Source: Chloranthus sessilifolius
Lineage: Eukaryota > Streptophyta > Magnoliopsida > Chloranthales > Chloranthaceae
Assembly: GCA_021018995.1 (NCBI GenBank)
Contig: CM037596.1
Location: 86,807,184 to 86,871,183 of the forward strand
DNA length: 64,000 bases
Direction of reading: 5' to 3'
The notes under the pieces were generated by a model, which was not told where the DNA came from, ran no database searches, and was given only the letters and a program-made list of their open reading frames with translations. This document shows, in pieces, positions 1-9,129 of this stretch (the first letter of the stretch is position 1; every line of letters starts with the position of its first letter). A program made the translations under genes and the position numbers.

Positions 1-139
1 CTAGCAGTCTAGATCCTTGTTTCTCATCTGATGTGTGGTACATTTTCAGTTTTAAGCATTTGCTGCATTTTTAAATGCAAAAAATGAATCTAATCCTGTG
101 AAATACATATAGTTGGTGTTGTTGTAACAAAAGTTCCCA
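1..139. other. Non-coding flank, nothing recognised
   Basis: AT-rich sequence with no convincing open frame. It lies 5' of the small CACTA-type MITE and, with 293-833, may be intron sequence of the PP2C gene whose exon begins at 834. Confidence 0.4.
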
Positions 140-292
140 CACTACAAAAACTAAGCCTATTAGCGGCAGTTTTTTTAACAAAAAACTGCTGCTATTAGTC
201 CTGTTGCTACCAAAAATTGCCGCTATTGGTCTTGCCGCTACCAAAAATTGCCTTAACAACAAGTGCCGCTAAAACACCATATTTTTGTAGTG
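140..292. mobile_element. CACTA-type MITE, 153 bp, TSD CCA
   Basis: The element begins CACTACAAAAA and ends TTTTTGTAGTG, an 11-bp perfect terminal inverted repeat of the type used by plant CACTA (En/Spm) transposons. It is flanked on both sides by CCA (137-139 and 293-295), the 3-bp target duplication expected for this superfamily. The interior is built from short inverted words (gcggcag / ctgccgct-like). No coding capacity; it would need a transposase in trans. Confidence 0.85.
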
Positions 293-833
293 CCACATCC
301 CAATATGGGCCTACCATTAGATGAAGGTAGAGCTCGATACGGTATTATGTATTCTTGGTTTATCAGGGGCCTTGAAATGTGTAAAAACAGCTCTTGCACA
401 AATTATTAGATAAAATGGTATCTTTGCAAGCTATATCCTAGGATAATGGGCAATGCTTCCCATTAAATTGATCTTTCCATGGGGCAGAGCCAAGTAGAGG
501 CTTGGGGCAGTTGCCTCCTAAACTTAAAAAAATGATTTCAAGTTGGTATTGAAATCCCCACAAACTATCTATGGCTTTCCAATAGATTGCAATAAGTTGA
601 CTAGATCTGCCCATAGTTTTTGTCTCTCATAAGTTCAGTTCTAATCATAGATACATGTGATAAAAAATTGGAGCTTGTCTCTACTTCGCTCAACACACAC
701 TGAATATCAAATGATTTGAGCTTTTGGCATATCAATTATCAAATGTTTCCATTTTAGTTTTGACTACCGAAGCCTTTAGATTCTAATGGTGGTCAGAAAT
801 ATGACATTCTATGTTATTTGATTATCTGAGCAG
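293..833. other. Non-coding, probable intron of the PP2C fragment
   Basis: AT-rich with no coding frame. It ends in a good 3' splice-site context (pyrimidine-rich run then gagcag) directly before the PP2C exon, so it may be the preceding intron. No upstream PP2C exon was recognised in the window. Confidence 0.35.
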
Positions 834-968
834 GTATTCGATGGCCATGGTGGTTCGGATGCGGCATCATTCATTCGAAATAACATTCTTAACTTCATAG
901 TTGAAGATGCCCATTTCCCCTCTTGTGTGAAGAAAGCCATCAGGAGCACGTTCGCACCCTTATGTTAG
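834..968 (+). pseudogene. PP2C protein phosphatase exon fragment
   Basis: After an AG acceptor at 832-833 the frame reads [19 protein letters not shown] and then [19 protein letters not shown]. This is the hallmark metal-binding DGHGG motif and following helix of plant PP2C-type Ser/Thr phosphatases. The usual continuation (KADHA... then SSGTTA) is missing: after STF the frame reads APLC and stops at 966-968. No other PP2C exon is visible; the adjacent CACTA-like element starts 90 bp later. What is seen is one exon broken at its 3' part. That it derives from a once-complete host gene is inference. Confidence 0.75.
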
Positions 969-1230
969 GAAGGTGAGGACCTGACTGCACACCTAAAAGT
1001 GAAGTTTATTAGTGATCTTTATAGTTGGCATCATGGTACTTGCTTTCCGTGTTTGTGCACTACGTCAAAATGAAAAAAAAAACCACTTTTGCAATATCAA
1101 AAGAACCACTACCGAAGCAGTAGTATAATAATCCACGGTCAAAACCAATGGTTTATTATGTTAAGACAGTGGTTTATTTCGTTACTCCCACACCCAAAAA
1201 TTGACTGCTTAAAAAAACCACTGCAATGCC

Positions 1231-1240
1231 TATATAAAAG
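1231..1240 (+). promoter_or_regulatory. TATA box candidate inside the CACTA-like element
   Basis: The sequence tgccTATATAAAAGctccc has a strong plant TATA context. It is followed by a C/T-rich leader (1260-1380) of the kind seen in plant 5' UTRs. It could be the element's own promoter or a captured host promoter; no intact gene follows. Confidence 0.45.
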
Positions 1241-1377
1241 CTCCCTCGGCCGATGTTTTTTTTCTGCTCTCGATCTTTTTTTCTCTCATCTTCCCTCCCT
1301 TACCAAAGACCCTAACTATCGCCGAACACCCATTGCAAATCGACGAACTAATTCTCAATCTCAAATCGGGATCTCCA

Positions 1378-1567
1378 GATCTTCTTCTTCTCCTTCAAAG
1401 CTCTGCAAGATGACTCCATGGAAACCCTAGCTCGCCAAAAATCGAGGTTGCTCGATCTTCTGTTTCTCCTTCTTCAAATCTCTGCAAGATGACTCCATGG
1501 AAACCCTAGTTCACTGGAAATCGAGGTTACTCGATCTTCTTCTTCTCCTTCTTCAAATCTTTGCAAA
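1378..1567 (+). repeat. Direct tandem repeat, period about 76-79 bp
   Basis: A unit starting GATCTTCT-, running through gcaagatgactccatggaaa and ending cgaggttnctc begins at 1378, 1454 and 1533 (third copy partial). Periods are 76 and 79 bp. It lies in the leader-like C/T-rich part of the CACTA-like element. Confidence 0.8.
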
Positions 1568-1865
1568 GGCACCATTCCACCCCTCCAAAACCCTAATTCC
1601 TTTCTCAGTTGAATATAAGCGTAGATACTCCTTAGAAACCCTAATTCCTTTGTTGTGACTATTTTATATTAAAAAACTTTTGGTTTTACCCCTGTGGTAC
1701 AATAATTGGTTTTGAAGTTATGACACTTTTACCAGTAATCTGAGTTCACATACCTTTCAATCGATAAAGAACAATATTGCAACAGAGAGTTATAATATGC
1801 TTTGCATTGCTTTAATCTTCAAGATTTCTATGGATTAATTAGATCTTTAACATTCCTTTTGTAGG

Positions 1866-2027
1866 TATCTGATCCTGCTGTTAGTGTGTACATAGGATAT
1901 TCTCTGCATAAAGAGCCAGAGGAATATCTTGCTACTAATGGGCTTAAGAATTCAATCTAATCCATCAGATCAGCAGATGTGAAAGAGGACCTATTTGGTA
2001 ATCTTGTGCCTCGCCCTTTAAAGTGAG
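1866..2027 (+). pseudogene. Unidentified exon-like fragment
   Basis: Behind a tttgtag acceptor the frame reads VSDPAVSVYIGYSLHKEPEE and continues with YLATNGLKNSI, a stop, then SIRSADVKEDLFGNLVPRPL. The composition and splice context look like a real protein exon with one internal stop, but I do not recognise the family. It sits inside the CACTA-like element and may be captured host sequence. Confidence 0.4.
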
Positions 2028-4045
2028 ATTTTCATTCAACCCAAGTTTTTGGGATACCATTCTTTCAATGCAAGGCATTTTTATTTTGGTTTTTCTGTTA
2101 GCATTCTCCATAGTAGATCTCTTTTCTTAATTTAAGGTTTTCTTGTTTGAAAGAAAGAATTCTGCAAATTTGATCCTTTTTTTTTTGGTGGAAGCAGATT
2201 CTATACAATGAACAAAATAAATAGTTAGATATGCTTTAAGGTTATAATACCTACCCTGTATTTCCAACAGATTTGAAGAAGTTTTGTAAGTCGCTCAAAG
2301 ATCATGCTCACTTCATAGTTAGATATGCTAATCGAGTTTTGGTCCTCTGTGGAGGGATGCGATTTACATCCATTTAGGGCTATTGGCCAAAATCTTAATG
2401 TAATTATTCAAACCATTGAAATTCTTAACCTTTCAATGTACACGCTTTCTAATTGAAAGGTGGAATCTATTGAAAAATTGTGAGATATTTAGATAATTAC
2501 CCCAGGAGTATGGTCTTGACCCTACATTAGTTATTTGGTGAAACAGAATCGTGCCTGAAAATAAGTTGGTTATCTGGTTAAATGTCAAGAAGATAGCTAC
2601 ATCTGGAGATGCTATTTGACCAAGATGACGTCCATCAACAATTTACAAAGTGATGAATGGAGACAATCAGACCATGTAGCAATGTGAGGGTGCGTCGAGA
2701 GACTGAGAAACACTAAACCAGTGACTGGAGGGAGTCCTTGTACAACTGATACAACCCGAGAGCTCTCAAAAGCTCTAAAGATGTACAAAAACACAGCACA
2801 TGGGATGCCCGGTCACCACACTGCACGTCAAATCACCCATCTAAGCAACTTGTTGGCCTATTTGTTTGCTTCTTTAAGAAACATGCGAGGTAACTGATGA
2901 TGATTGACACAAATCTGCAATTTCATAAAGACACTAACAAGCCACCATGGATTACCTCTACCACTGATTCCACCTCCACACAAGCAGGACTATTAGAAGC
3001 TGGAGAAAAGGATGGATTAAAATCTACACAAAGGATAGGATCGTAAAAGTGGCTGATAATGAGTTAGCATATTTTTAGCCTCTAACTGCTGAAATTACTT
3101 GTTCTAAAAAACATGTTCTAAACTTCTGTAATAATGATAATTTGATGGTTATTTTACCTCTTAAGGGTCCATATTTATATTTTATTTGCAAACATTGCTG
3201 CTCGAAATCTTATCGAGGCATTTTTTTCAAACTATTTTTCCAGTCCATGTAAGAAAACCAGACTTTTTTCCAGACTTTTTTCCAGTCCATTTGATGGGTA
3301 AAGCTAACAATGTCATTTTTCTGACCAGTGGTATTAGATACACTCTCTCTATGATATCAACTCAATAATTGGAAGGAGAGAAACTGAACGTACTATGAAC
3401 TTAGTGTGCATCTTATATCTATCAATCTTAAAATGGATGGAAATTAAATGATACTCATATATGGATTTCTTTCAACGGGTTTTTTTTTCAAAGGGCAGCC
3501 TTACCTCTTTTCTTTTTCCAATCCTTCTCTCTCTCCCCATATTTATTTGCAGCAACAAAGAGCAGCAACTGTTCTTTTCTACTCTTCCAATCCGGTATGT
3601 GTATGTACCAGATGGTAGTTTCTGGTTTTGGTAATGTACCAGCCAAATCATTATTTTAGGTATCTTTACATTTGCATTGGTTAGCATTTAGCTATATCCA
3701 TTTTTTTTCTTGGAATTGTGTTTCGTAAGTTAATTTCTATTTTTAAAGGTTAAATTATACATATATAAGTCGTTTTAGGTTAATTTAAAAGGTAAACTGT
3801 ACATGAGTTCTCTCAATTGTATATTTAGGGATAGGACTGTCAACTACCTGAGCCAATATTGAGTCGCATCGGAGTTAGCTCTATCTCAGCTATCATACAA
3901 GCATGAGCTCTAGCCCAAGCTTTATATGCTCTACGAGCCTGGAATTTCTAGGGCATAACTGAGGCCAAGCTGTACTCAGGCCTTGTAAATTTATATTAAA
4001 TTTTTACAAGGTCACTCGCAGATTTGCCCCAACAGTGCTCTTAGA
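2028..4045. other. CACTA-like interior, no gene recognised
   Basis: Mostly AT-rich sequence without a persuasive coding frame. 2590-3060 is less AT-rich and could be further decayed exon material, but no family is recognisable. Confidence 0.35.
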
Positions 4046-4051
4046 AGAGAT

Positions 4052-4554
4052 TTGGTGCTGAAAGTGAGTGATCCATTGAAGGTGGTATCTATTGATGAAG
4101 AAGTGGAGAGGAGTGTGGGTAATAGCAAGTTTGATCCCGCCGCACCACCGCCGTTCGATTTGGCAGTGATCCGAGCCGCCATTCCAAATCATTGTTGGGT
4201 CAAGAACACATGGCGGTCGCTAAGCTATGTCATAATAGACGTTGCGGTCGTTTTAGGGTTGGCGATGGTGGCTGCTCATGTCAACAATTGGGCTGTTTGG
4301 CCTCTATAGTAGGCTGCATAGGGAACCATGTTTTGGGCTCTCTTAGTTCTTGGGCATGACTGGTAATAATAATTTCTAACTGATTTATGTTCAATTAATT
4401 ATAGATATGCTACTTTATAATTTATTGGATTTTGACTTATGTTTATATATTTTTTGGTGAGCAGTGGGCATGGTAGTTTTTCAAACGACCCAAGGCTGAA
4501 TAGTTTGGTTGGGCATTTTCATCATTCATCTATTCTTGTACCTTATCATGGCTG
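4052..4554 (+). pseudogene. FAD3-like: Omega-3 fatty-acid desaturase (FAD3-like) two-exon fragment
   Basis: The frame reads [40 protein letters not shown] and NNWAVWPL, the N-terminal part of plant omega-3 (linoleate) desaturases. After three in-frame stops (4307-4321, where YWAAQG is expected) it resumes GTMFWALLVLGHD. A GT donor at 4363 and AG acceptor at 4463-4464 flank an intron located within the first histidine box, the place where plant FAD3/7/8 genes have an intron. Exon 2 (4465 to about 4554) encodes [20 protein letters not shown] and SSILVPYHG. No ATG is seen at the start; the open frame begins at a TTG. Known enzymes make alpha-linolenate in ER or plastid membranes; this copy is a broken fragment inside a transposon, with genomic structure and so captured as DNA, not via mRNA. 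Confidence 0.85.
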
Positions 4555-5839
4555 TTATTTTCTTCTTTACTCTGTGTTTTGTTTCTATTTAGAGGAAGGA
4601 TAAAGCCAGCCTGGTACTAAGGACATGATGACTTACTTGGTCCCATAGTAGTTTGCAGCCACATAGCACCCAATCACATGATCGAGTGGCAAGTAAAGCG
4701 GCTCGATGATCATAGTTATAGTAAAATAATAAAATATATAAATCGATACGGTCGGAAAATGAATGGTAAAACCAAATGTCATTTTTTTCATTAATCTTAA
4801 GCATATTGCAAATCTGCTGTTAATCTCGTTATGCAATTTCTAGTACACTTTGTCAATTCCATGTCCAAGATTTAATCAACATTTGTCTTGTTATCACACA
4901 TCTTTATTCTGATTTTGGAGAAAAAATATTTATCACACATCTTTATTCTGATTTTGTTACTACTGAAATTCTTGTCCAATTCAATTATTTATATACCACT
5001 TCTGTCATTTGTCTACATGTGTTTCAAAAGGAGAAATTCAATTGGCTGAAGTAAGAATGTCAAATTTGTGTATGAGTGTGTGTGTGCGCGTTTCTGATGG
5101 TCTATTTTGTAGTACATATTCTGCCCTAGAAGTCAACTTTCTTATAGTGGACTAGTCGGTCTCATATGGAAAAAACATTCAATGGCAAAAAATTTGTGAA
5201 CCATTGATTTTGTGGTCGATTGATCGGTCTTATAGCAGCAGCAGGTTCACTAGACTACTAAGATAATGTCTTTAATCTAAACTTCTATTCATTTCAGAAG
5301 TTTGGATTTTGACGTGCAAAATGACAGCCGATCTCTATGTTTATGTTGTGAACTAGAAAATTTATCTGTCTAATCTTTCTTTTTTTTTATCTTGTGAACA
5401 ACGATCATCTTGAAAAATAGTATGCAATGATTAGTTTCCAATTTTTATTATTTGATTAATGATGTTCTCCTTTTGATTTCAGGCGAAGCTTTCCGATTTG
5501 AAGCTCACCTCAAACGGATCACTAGGGGTCGGGGACACTTAGCAGGAGAGGCGAAGCAAATTTTTATTATTATTTTCTTTTATTTTGAAAATGGGCCATG
5601 GGATCCTTTGATTGTTAATTCTCTTTCTTTTCTTCTTTTTGTTTGAATAAAAGGATTGGGCATGTAGAGTTTAAAATATTTGGCTGATTTGAAAGGTTGG
5701 ATCAAAGGTTGAGATGCAACCTTTTGTTTGAATAAAAGAATTGGACATCTATTTTTTTTATTAATGACATTGAATGATTTGCATTTGAGTTGAATGAATG
5801 TGTTTAAATATGAGATTAATAATTTTTTTTCTTTATATA
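4555..5839. other. CACTA-like interior, possible extra exon near 5483
   Basis: AT-rich. A short frame after a tttcag acceptor at 5477-5482 reads GEAFRFEAHLKRITRGRGHL and may be a further exon fragment; I do not recognise it. The rest holds no gene. Confidence 0.25.
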
Positions 5840-6060
5840 ATTTTTTTTAAAGCATTAAATTTTTTTTTTTTAAATTGTATAAAAAAAAGCATTAAAAAAA
5901 TTGTATAAAAAAAAGCATTAAAACAATTATATTAAAAAAAGCATTAAAAAATTACATTAAAAAAAGCATAAAAAAATATTATTAAAAAAAAAAATGCATA
6001 AAAAATCGTCGACGTAATTTAAAAAAAAAAAAAAAAAAGTATTTTTTTGTTTTTTAAAAA
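5840..6060. repeat. A-rich imperfect tandem repeat (AAAAAAGCATTAAAA units)
   Basis: Five or more imperfect copies of a roughly 22-27-bp unit (poly-A, then gcattaaaa, then ttgtatt-like) run head to tail. Low-complexity sequence near the right end of the CACTA-like element. Confidence 0.7.
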
Positions 6061-6189
6061 TTTGCATCAAAAAATCCCTGTCAAAAGCAATGGTTTTTTC
6101 CATGACTGTTAAGAGCAGTGATTGTTGAAGTTCATAAACCACTTTCTTATATAGTGGTAAAAAAAAAACCACTAGTTTTTTTACAACTG

Positions 6190-6300
6190 TTTAGGGCAGT
6201 GGTATTTTGAAGAAATCACTGTAGGCAGTGGTTTTTTGAACAAATCACTGTAGGCAGTGGTTTTTTGAACAAATCACTGTAGGCAGTGGTTTTTTTAGCT
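6190..6300. repeat. Subterminal repeats of the CACTA-like element
   Basis: The unit AAATCACTGTAGGCAGTGGT, followed by ttttttgaac, occurs three times with a period of 29-30 bp next to the right terminus. Inverted relatives (aaccactg, cagtggttt) occur at 1080-1230 near the left end. Such subterminal arrays bind the transposase in known CACTA elements. Confidence 0.7.
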
Positions 6301-6313
6301 TTTTCACGTAGTG

Positions 6314-6550
6314 TCATGGACCTTATTTGACACCCAAACTCAGTACAGAGACTTTTATGAAGAAAAAAAAATAGGTGACTTTTTAAACCAGAGATCCAAA
6401 CAGGCCCTAACTGTGCAGGCTATCTCATTCACTAATGTAATCCCTGCCCTCATTCTATCCCTCGTTCGGAGCCAATCGAATCAAGCTCATGGCTAATTCT
6501 TGAACAACTTCCATATTCATGTGCATTGGCTTCCTAACCCTTTCTGAAGA
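6314..6550. other. Flank between the CACTA-like element and the LINE target site
   Basis: No gene. With 56445 onward it forms the DNA into which the LINE inserted. Confidence 0.4.
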
Positions 6551-6565
6551 TTCTATTATTGTGTT
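6551..6565. repeat. LINE target-site duplication, left copy
   Basis: TTCTATTATTGTGTT here is identical to 56430-56444. It directly abuts the poly(T) that is the complement of the LINE poly(A) tail. Confidence 0.85.
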
Positions 6566-9129
6566 TTTTTTTTTGATAGGTAAGCTTGAGGTTGTAGGGT
6601 CCTCACCCATTTTATTAGAAGGAAGTAACATATTATAAAGAGTATAAAAAATAAACAGTAAGCTTTGACATCACCATCACCCCTATTAATCCCCACAATC
6701 ACCCTAATGCAAATTCCATGTCGTCCTCATACCGGTTTCATCCTCGGGAAGCTTTAGAGAATCTACCCGAAAAGTGACTTCTCTAATAACATTATGAGGA
6801 TTCGTCCTCTTTTGAGTGACCACATCTCTAAAGATCCGGTCATTTCTCTCTCTCTAAATAAAGGCAATGGCTGTGCAAAATGCATTTTGAATCAGATGAT
6901 CCTTCCATTCCTTCCCCTTAGCCTTTGCCATGCACCTCTTCAACTCTTCAAACATTGAAAGTTTATTAGTGTTGATTCTCAGTCTGGACTTGATGGATCT
7001 CCATATCCATTGAGCATAAACACATCCAAAAATTAAATGCTCAGTATTTTTCGAATCCGTTCAATATAAAACACACCTAGAAGGGATACTCAAGCCCATT
7101 TTGCACAGATTATCCATGGTCATGAGCTTAAAATTTATTACTTGCCATGCACAGAACGAGCACTTTGGAATATTCTCCACATTTCAAATGAAGCATTTCC
7201 AATCAACCACCACTCCTTTGGTTCTAATAGCATGCCAAGCAGATCGAAGAGAAAATTTCCCATCCCTTGCAAGTTCCCAATTCCATCTATCATTCAAATC
7301 CGCATTTGGCGCATTAATAGAACAAACATCCTTCCAAACTTCTTCCAATCTAATCGTTGAGGGATGTTGTAAGATCCACTCTCCATCTCGGGTCACATCA
7401 TTGACCAAAGTGTGTTCACCAAGACCAGAATGAAGTAGAAGTCTTTAGCTATATGTAGGAATAAGAGATTTTTCATTAACCCATAGATCAAACCAAAAGC
7501 TAGTAGTAGGCCCATTCTCTAACACTAGTCGGCAGTTTCTTAAAACGACGTCTCTGGCAGCAAGAATACCTCTCCAAGCCCAAGAAGGATCATTTGGCCA
7601 AGAACAATTCCAAATGTTTTATCTCTCAACATACTTAGCCCGCATAGCTCTAGCCCAAAGAGACTCATTTTGAACAACAGACCAAAAGAGTTTTGCTATA
7701 CCAGCCCTATTCCAATCCCTAATATTGTGGATGCCAAGACCACCCTCCTCTTTCGGTTTACAAATTTGCTTCCAACTGATGGGATGCATAGATTAGGCCA
7801 AGGACGGTCCTCTCCAAAGAAATCAACAAAAAATATTTTAAATTTCTTTAATAGTTCTCTTTGAAAGGAGAAAGGCCCCCGTCCAGTACACCTGAAAACT
7901 GCTCAAAACAGAAGCAATCAAAACAAGTCTGCCAGCATAAGATAGAAAATGCCCCTTCCAACTTTCCAATCTATTCTTAATTTTTTGAATGAGAGGACTG
8001 TACATAGAATAGGTCATTCTTGAAGAAAATAATGGAAGGCCCAAATACCGAATGGGTAAAGAACCTTCTTTGAAGTTGAGACCTTCCAGGATGTCATTTT
8101 TGGCTTGACACGCTTCACTAAATATAGTTGAACTTTTGTTGTCATTCACCATAAGTTCAGAGCAGCTATGAAAGAACTCAAGAGATTCCTTCACCACTTT
8201 TTCCAACCCAATGTTATCTTCCAAAAAGAGAAGGAAATCATCTGCAAACATAAGATGAGAGATACTAGGCCCACCTAGCAAGTTAGGGACACGAATCCTC
8301 CCTTCCTCAATCTTTTGCTCAATAATACAAGTAAATGCCTCCATTACAAGAGTAAATAATAAAGGAGACAGAGGATCACCTTGTCTAATGCCACAAGTTC
8401 ACTAAAGAAACCATGAGGGGAGCCATTAACAAAGATGAAAAAAGTGGGGGTAGTAATACATTGGGTGATCCATGCCACCCAGATGTCATCGAAGCCAATT
8501 TATCTAAGGATGTCAATAACAAAATCCCATCTCACACAGTCATAACCTTTTCGGATACCAATTTTATCACACAAAGCTTTCAACCCACTCGTGAGGTGGA
8601 ACTTTCTAACCATCTCATGAGCAAGTAAAATATTTTCCGTTATACGCCTTCCCTTCACAAAGGCGGATTGATTTGGGTTCACCAGATCCGGAAGTACCAA
8701 TGCAAGTCTATTTGAGATAATTTTTGTGATAACTTTATAGACAAAGTTGCAAAGAGCGATAGGCCTAAACTGATCAACAGTACTCACATCATTTCTTTCG
8801 GTATAAGTCTAATAAAATTAGAATTAATAGACTTTAAAAGTTTTTTCTTATGAAAGAAATATTTTACCGCACGAAAAAAGTCCTCCTTGACGATATCCCA
8901 ATAGATCTTGAAAAATTCAGCAGGAAAGCCATCAGGTCCGGGCGCCTTTCCATTCGGTGAAGCAAACACCACCTTGGTGATTTCATCAGTATAAACCGGT
9001 CGTGATAACTTTAGAGCATCTGCTAGGAGAAATTGTCTCTTAAAAGGAATGACAGGAATTAGATCATGACTGGAAGGTGTATAGATATTCTTATAGTCTT
9101 TGAACAGATAGTCTCAATCGATTTCTCGT
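6566..9129 (-). mobile_element. L1-type LINE, 3' half (RT region to poly(A))
   Basis: Minus-strand non-LTR retrotransposon. It ends at 6566 in a short A tail and is cut at 9129/9130 by the Tekay-like LTR; the missing 5' portion continues at 55734-56429. The two parts, with a 15-bp direct repeat outside both, make one 5'-truncated insertion of about 3.3 kb. Confidence 0.85.
7184..9110 (-). pseudogene. LINE reverse transcriptase ORF2 fragment
   Basis: Reading down the minus strand: GKAPGPDGFPAEFFKIYWD (about 8900-8955), then after a frame change near 8784 QFRPIALCNFVYKVITKIIS, the catalytic FADD at 8237-8248, PIRYLGLPLFSSRM and WKGHFLSYAGRLVLI, and finally a zf-RVT-like domain (RWNWELARDGKFSLRSAWHA) at 7184-7408. 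The order EN-RT-zf-RVT is that of plant L1 elements. Several frameshifts and stops make it inactive. Transcription and target-primed reverse transcription are known functions of the family. Confidence 0.85.

Larger units (their letters stand above)
1058..6313. mobile_element. CACTA-like transposon carrying host gene fragments
   Basis: The left end reads CACTACGTCAAAA and the right end TTTTTCACGTAGTG, giving inverted termini that differ by one base over about 13 bp. Subterminal words related to GCAGTGGTTTTTTGAACAA recur at both ends in opposite orientation, as in CACTA elements. No transposase frame was found. Flanking trinucleotides (GTG before, TCA after) do not match, so a target duplication is not seen. 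The interior holds a promoter-like segment, a tandem repeat, an unidentified exon-like piece and a FAD3 fragment. It reads as a decayed, non-autonomous element that captured host sequences; two unrelated ends meeting by chance is less likely but possible. Confidence 0.6.

Noticed and set aside
1089-1430. 113-codon ORF at the left end of the CACTA-like element
   Set aside because: Low-complexity leader sequence with a TATA box inside; no family resemblance.
4004-4192. Minus-strand ORF opposite the FAD3 fragment
   Set aside because: Shadow of the FAD3-like coding strand.
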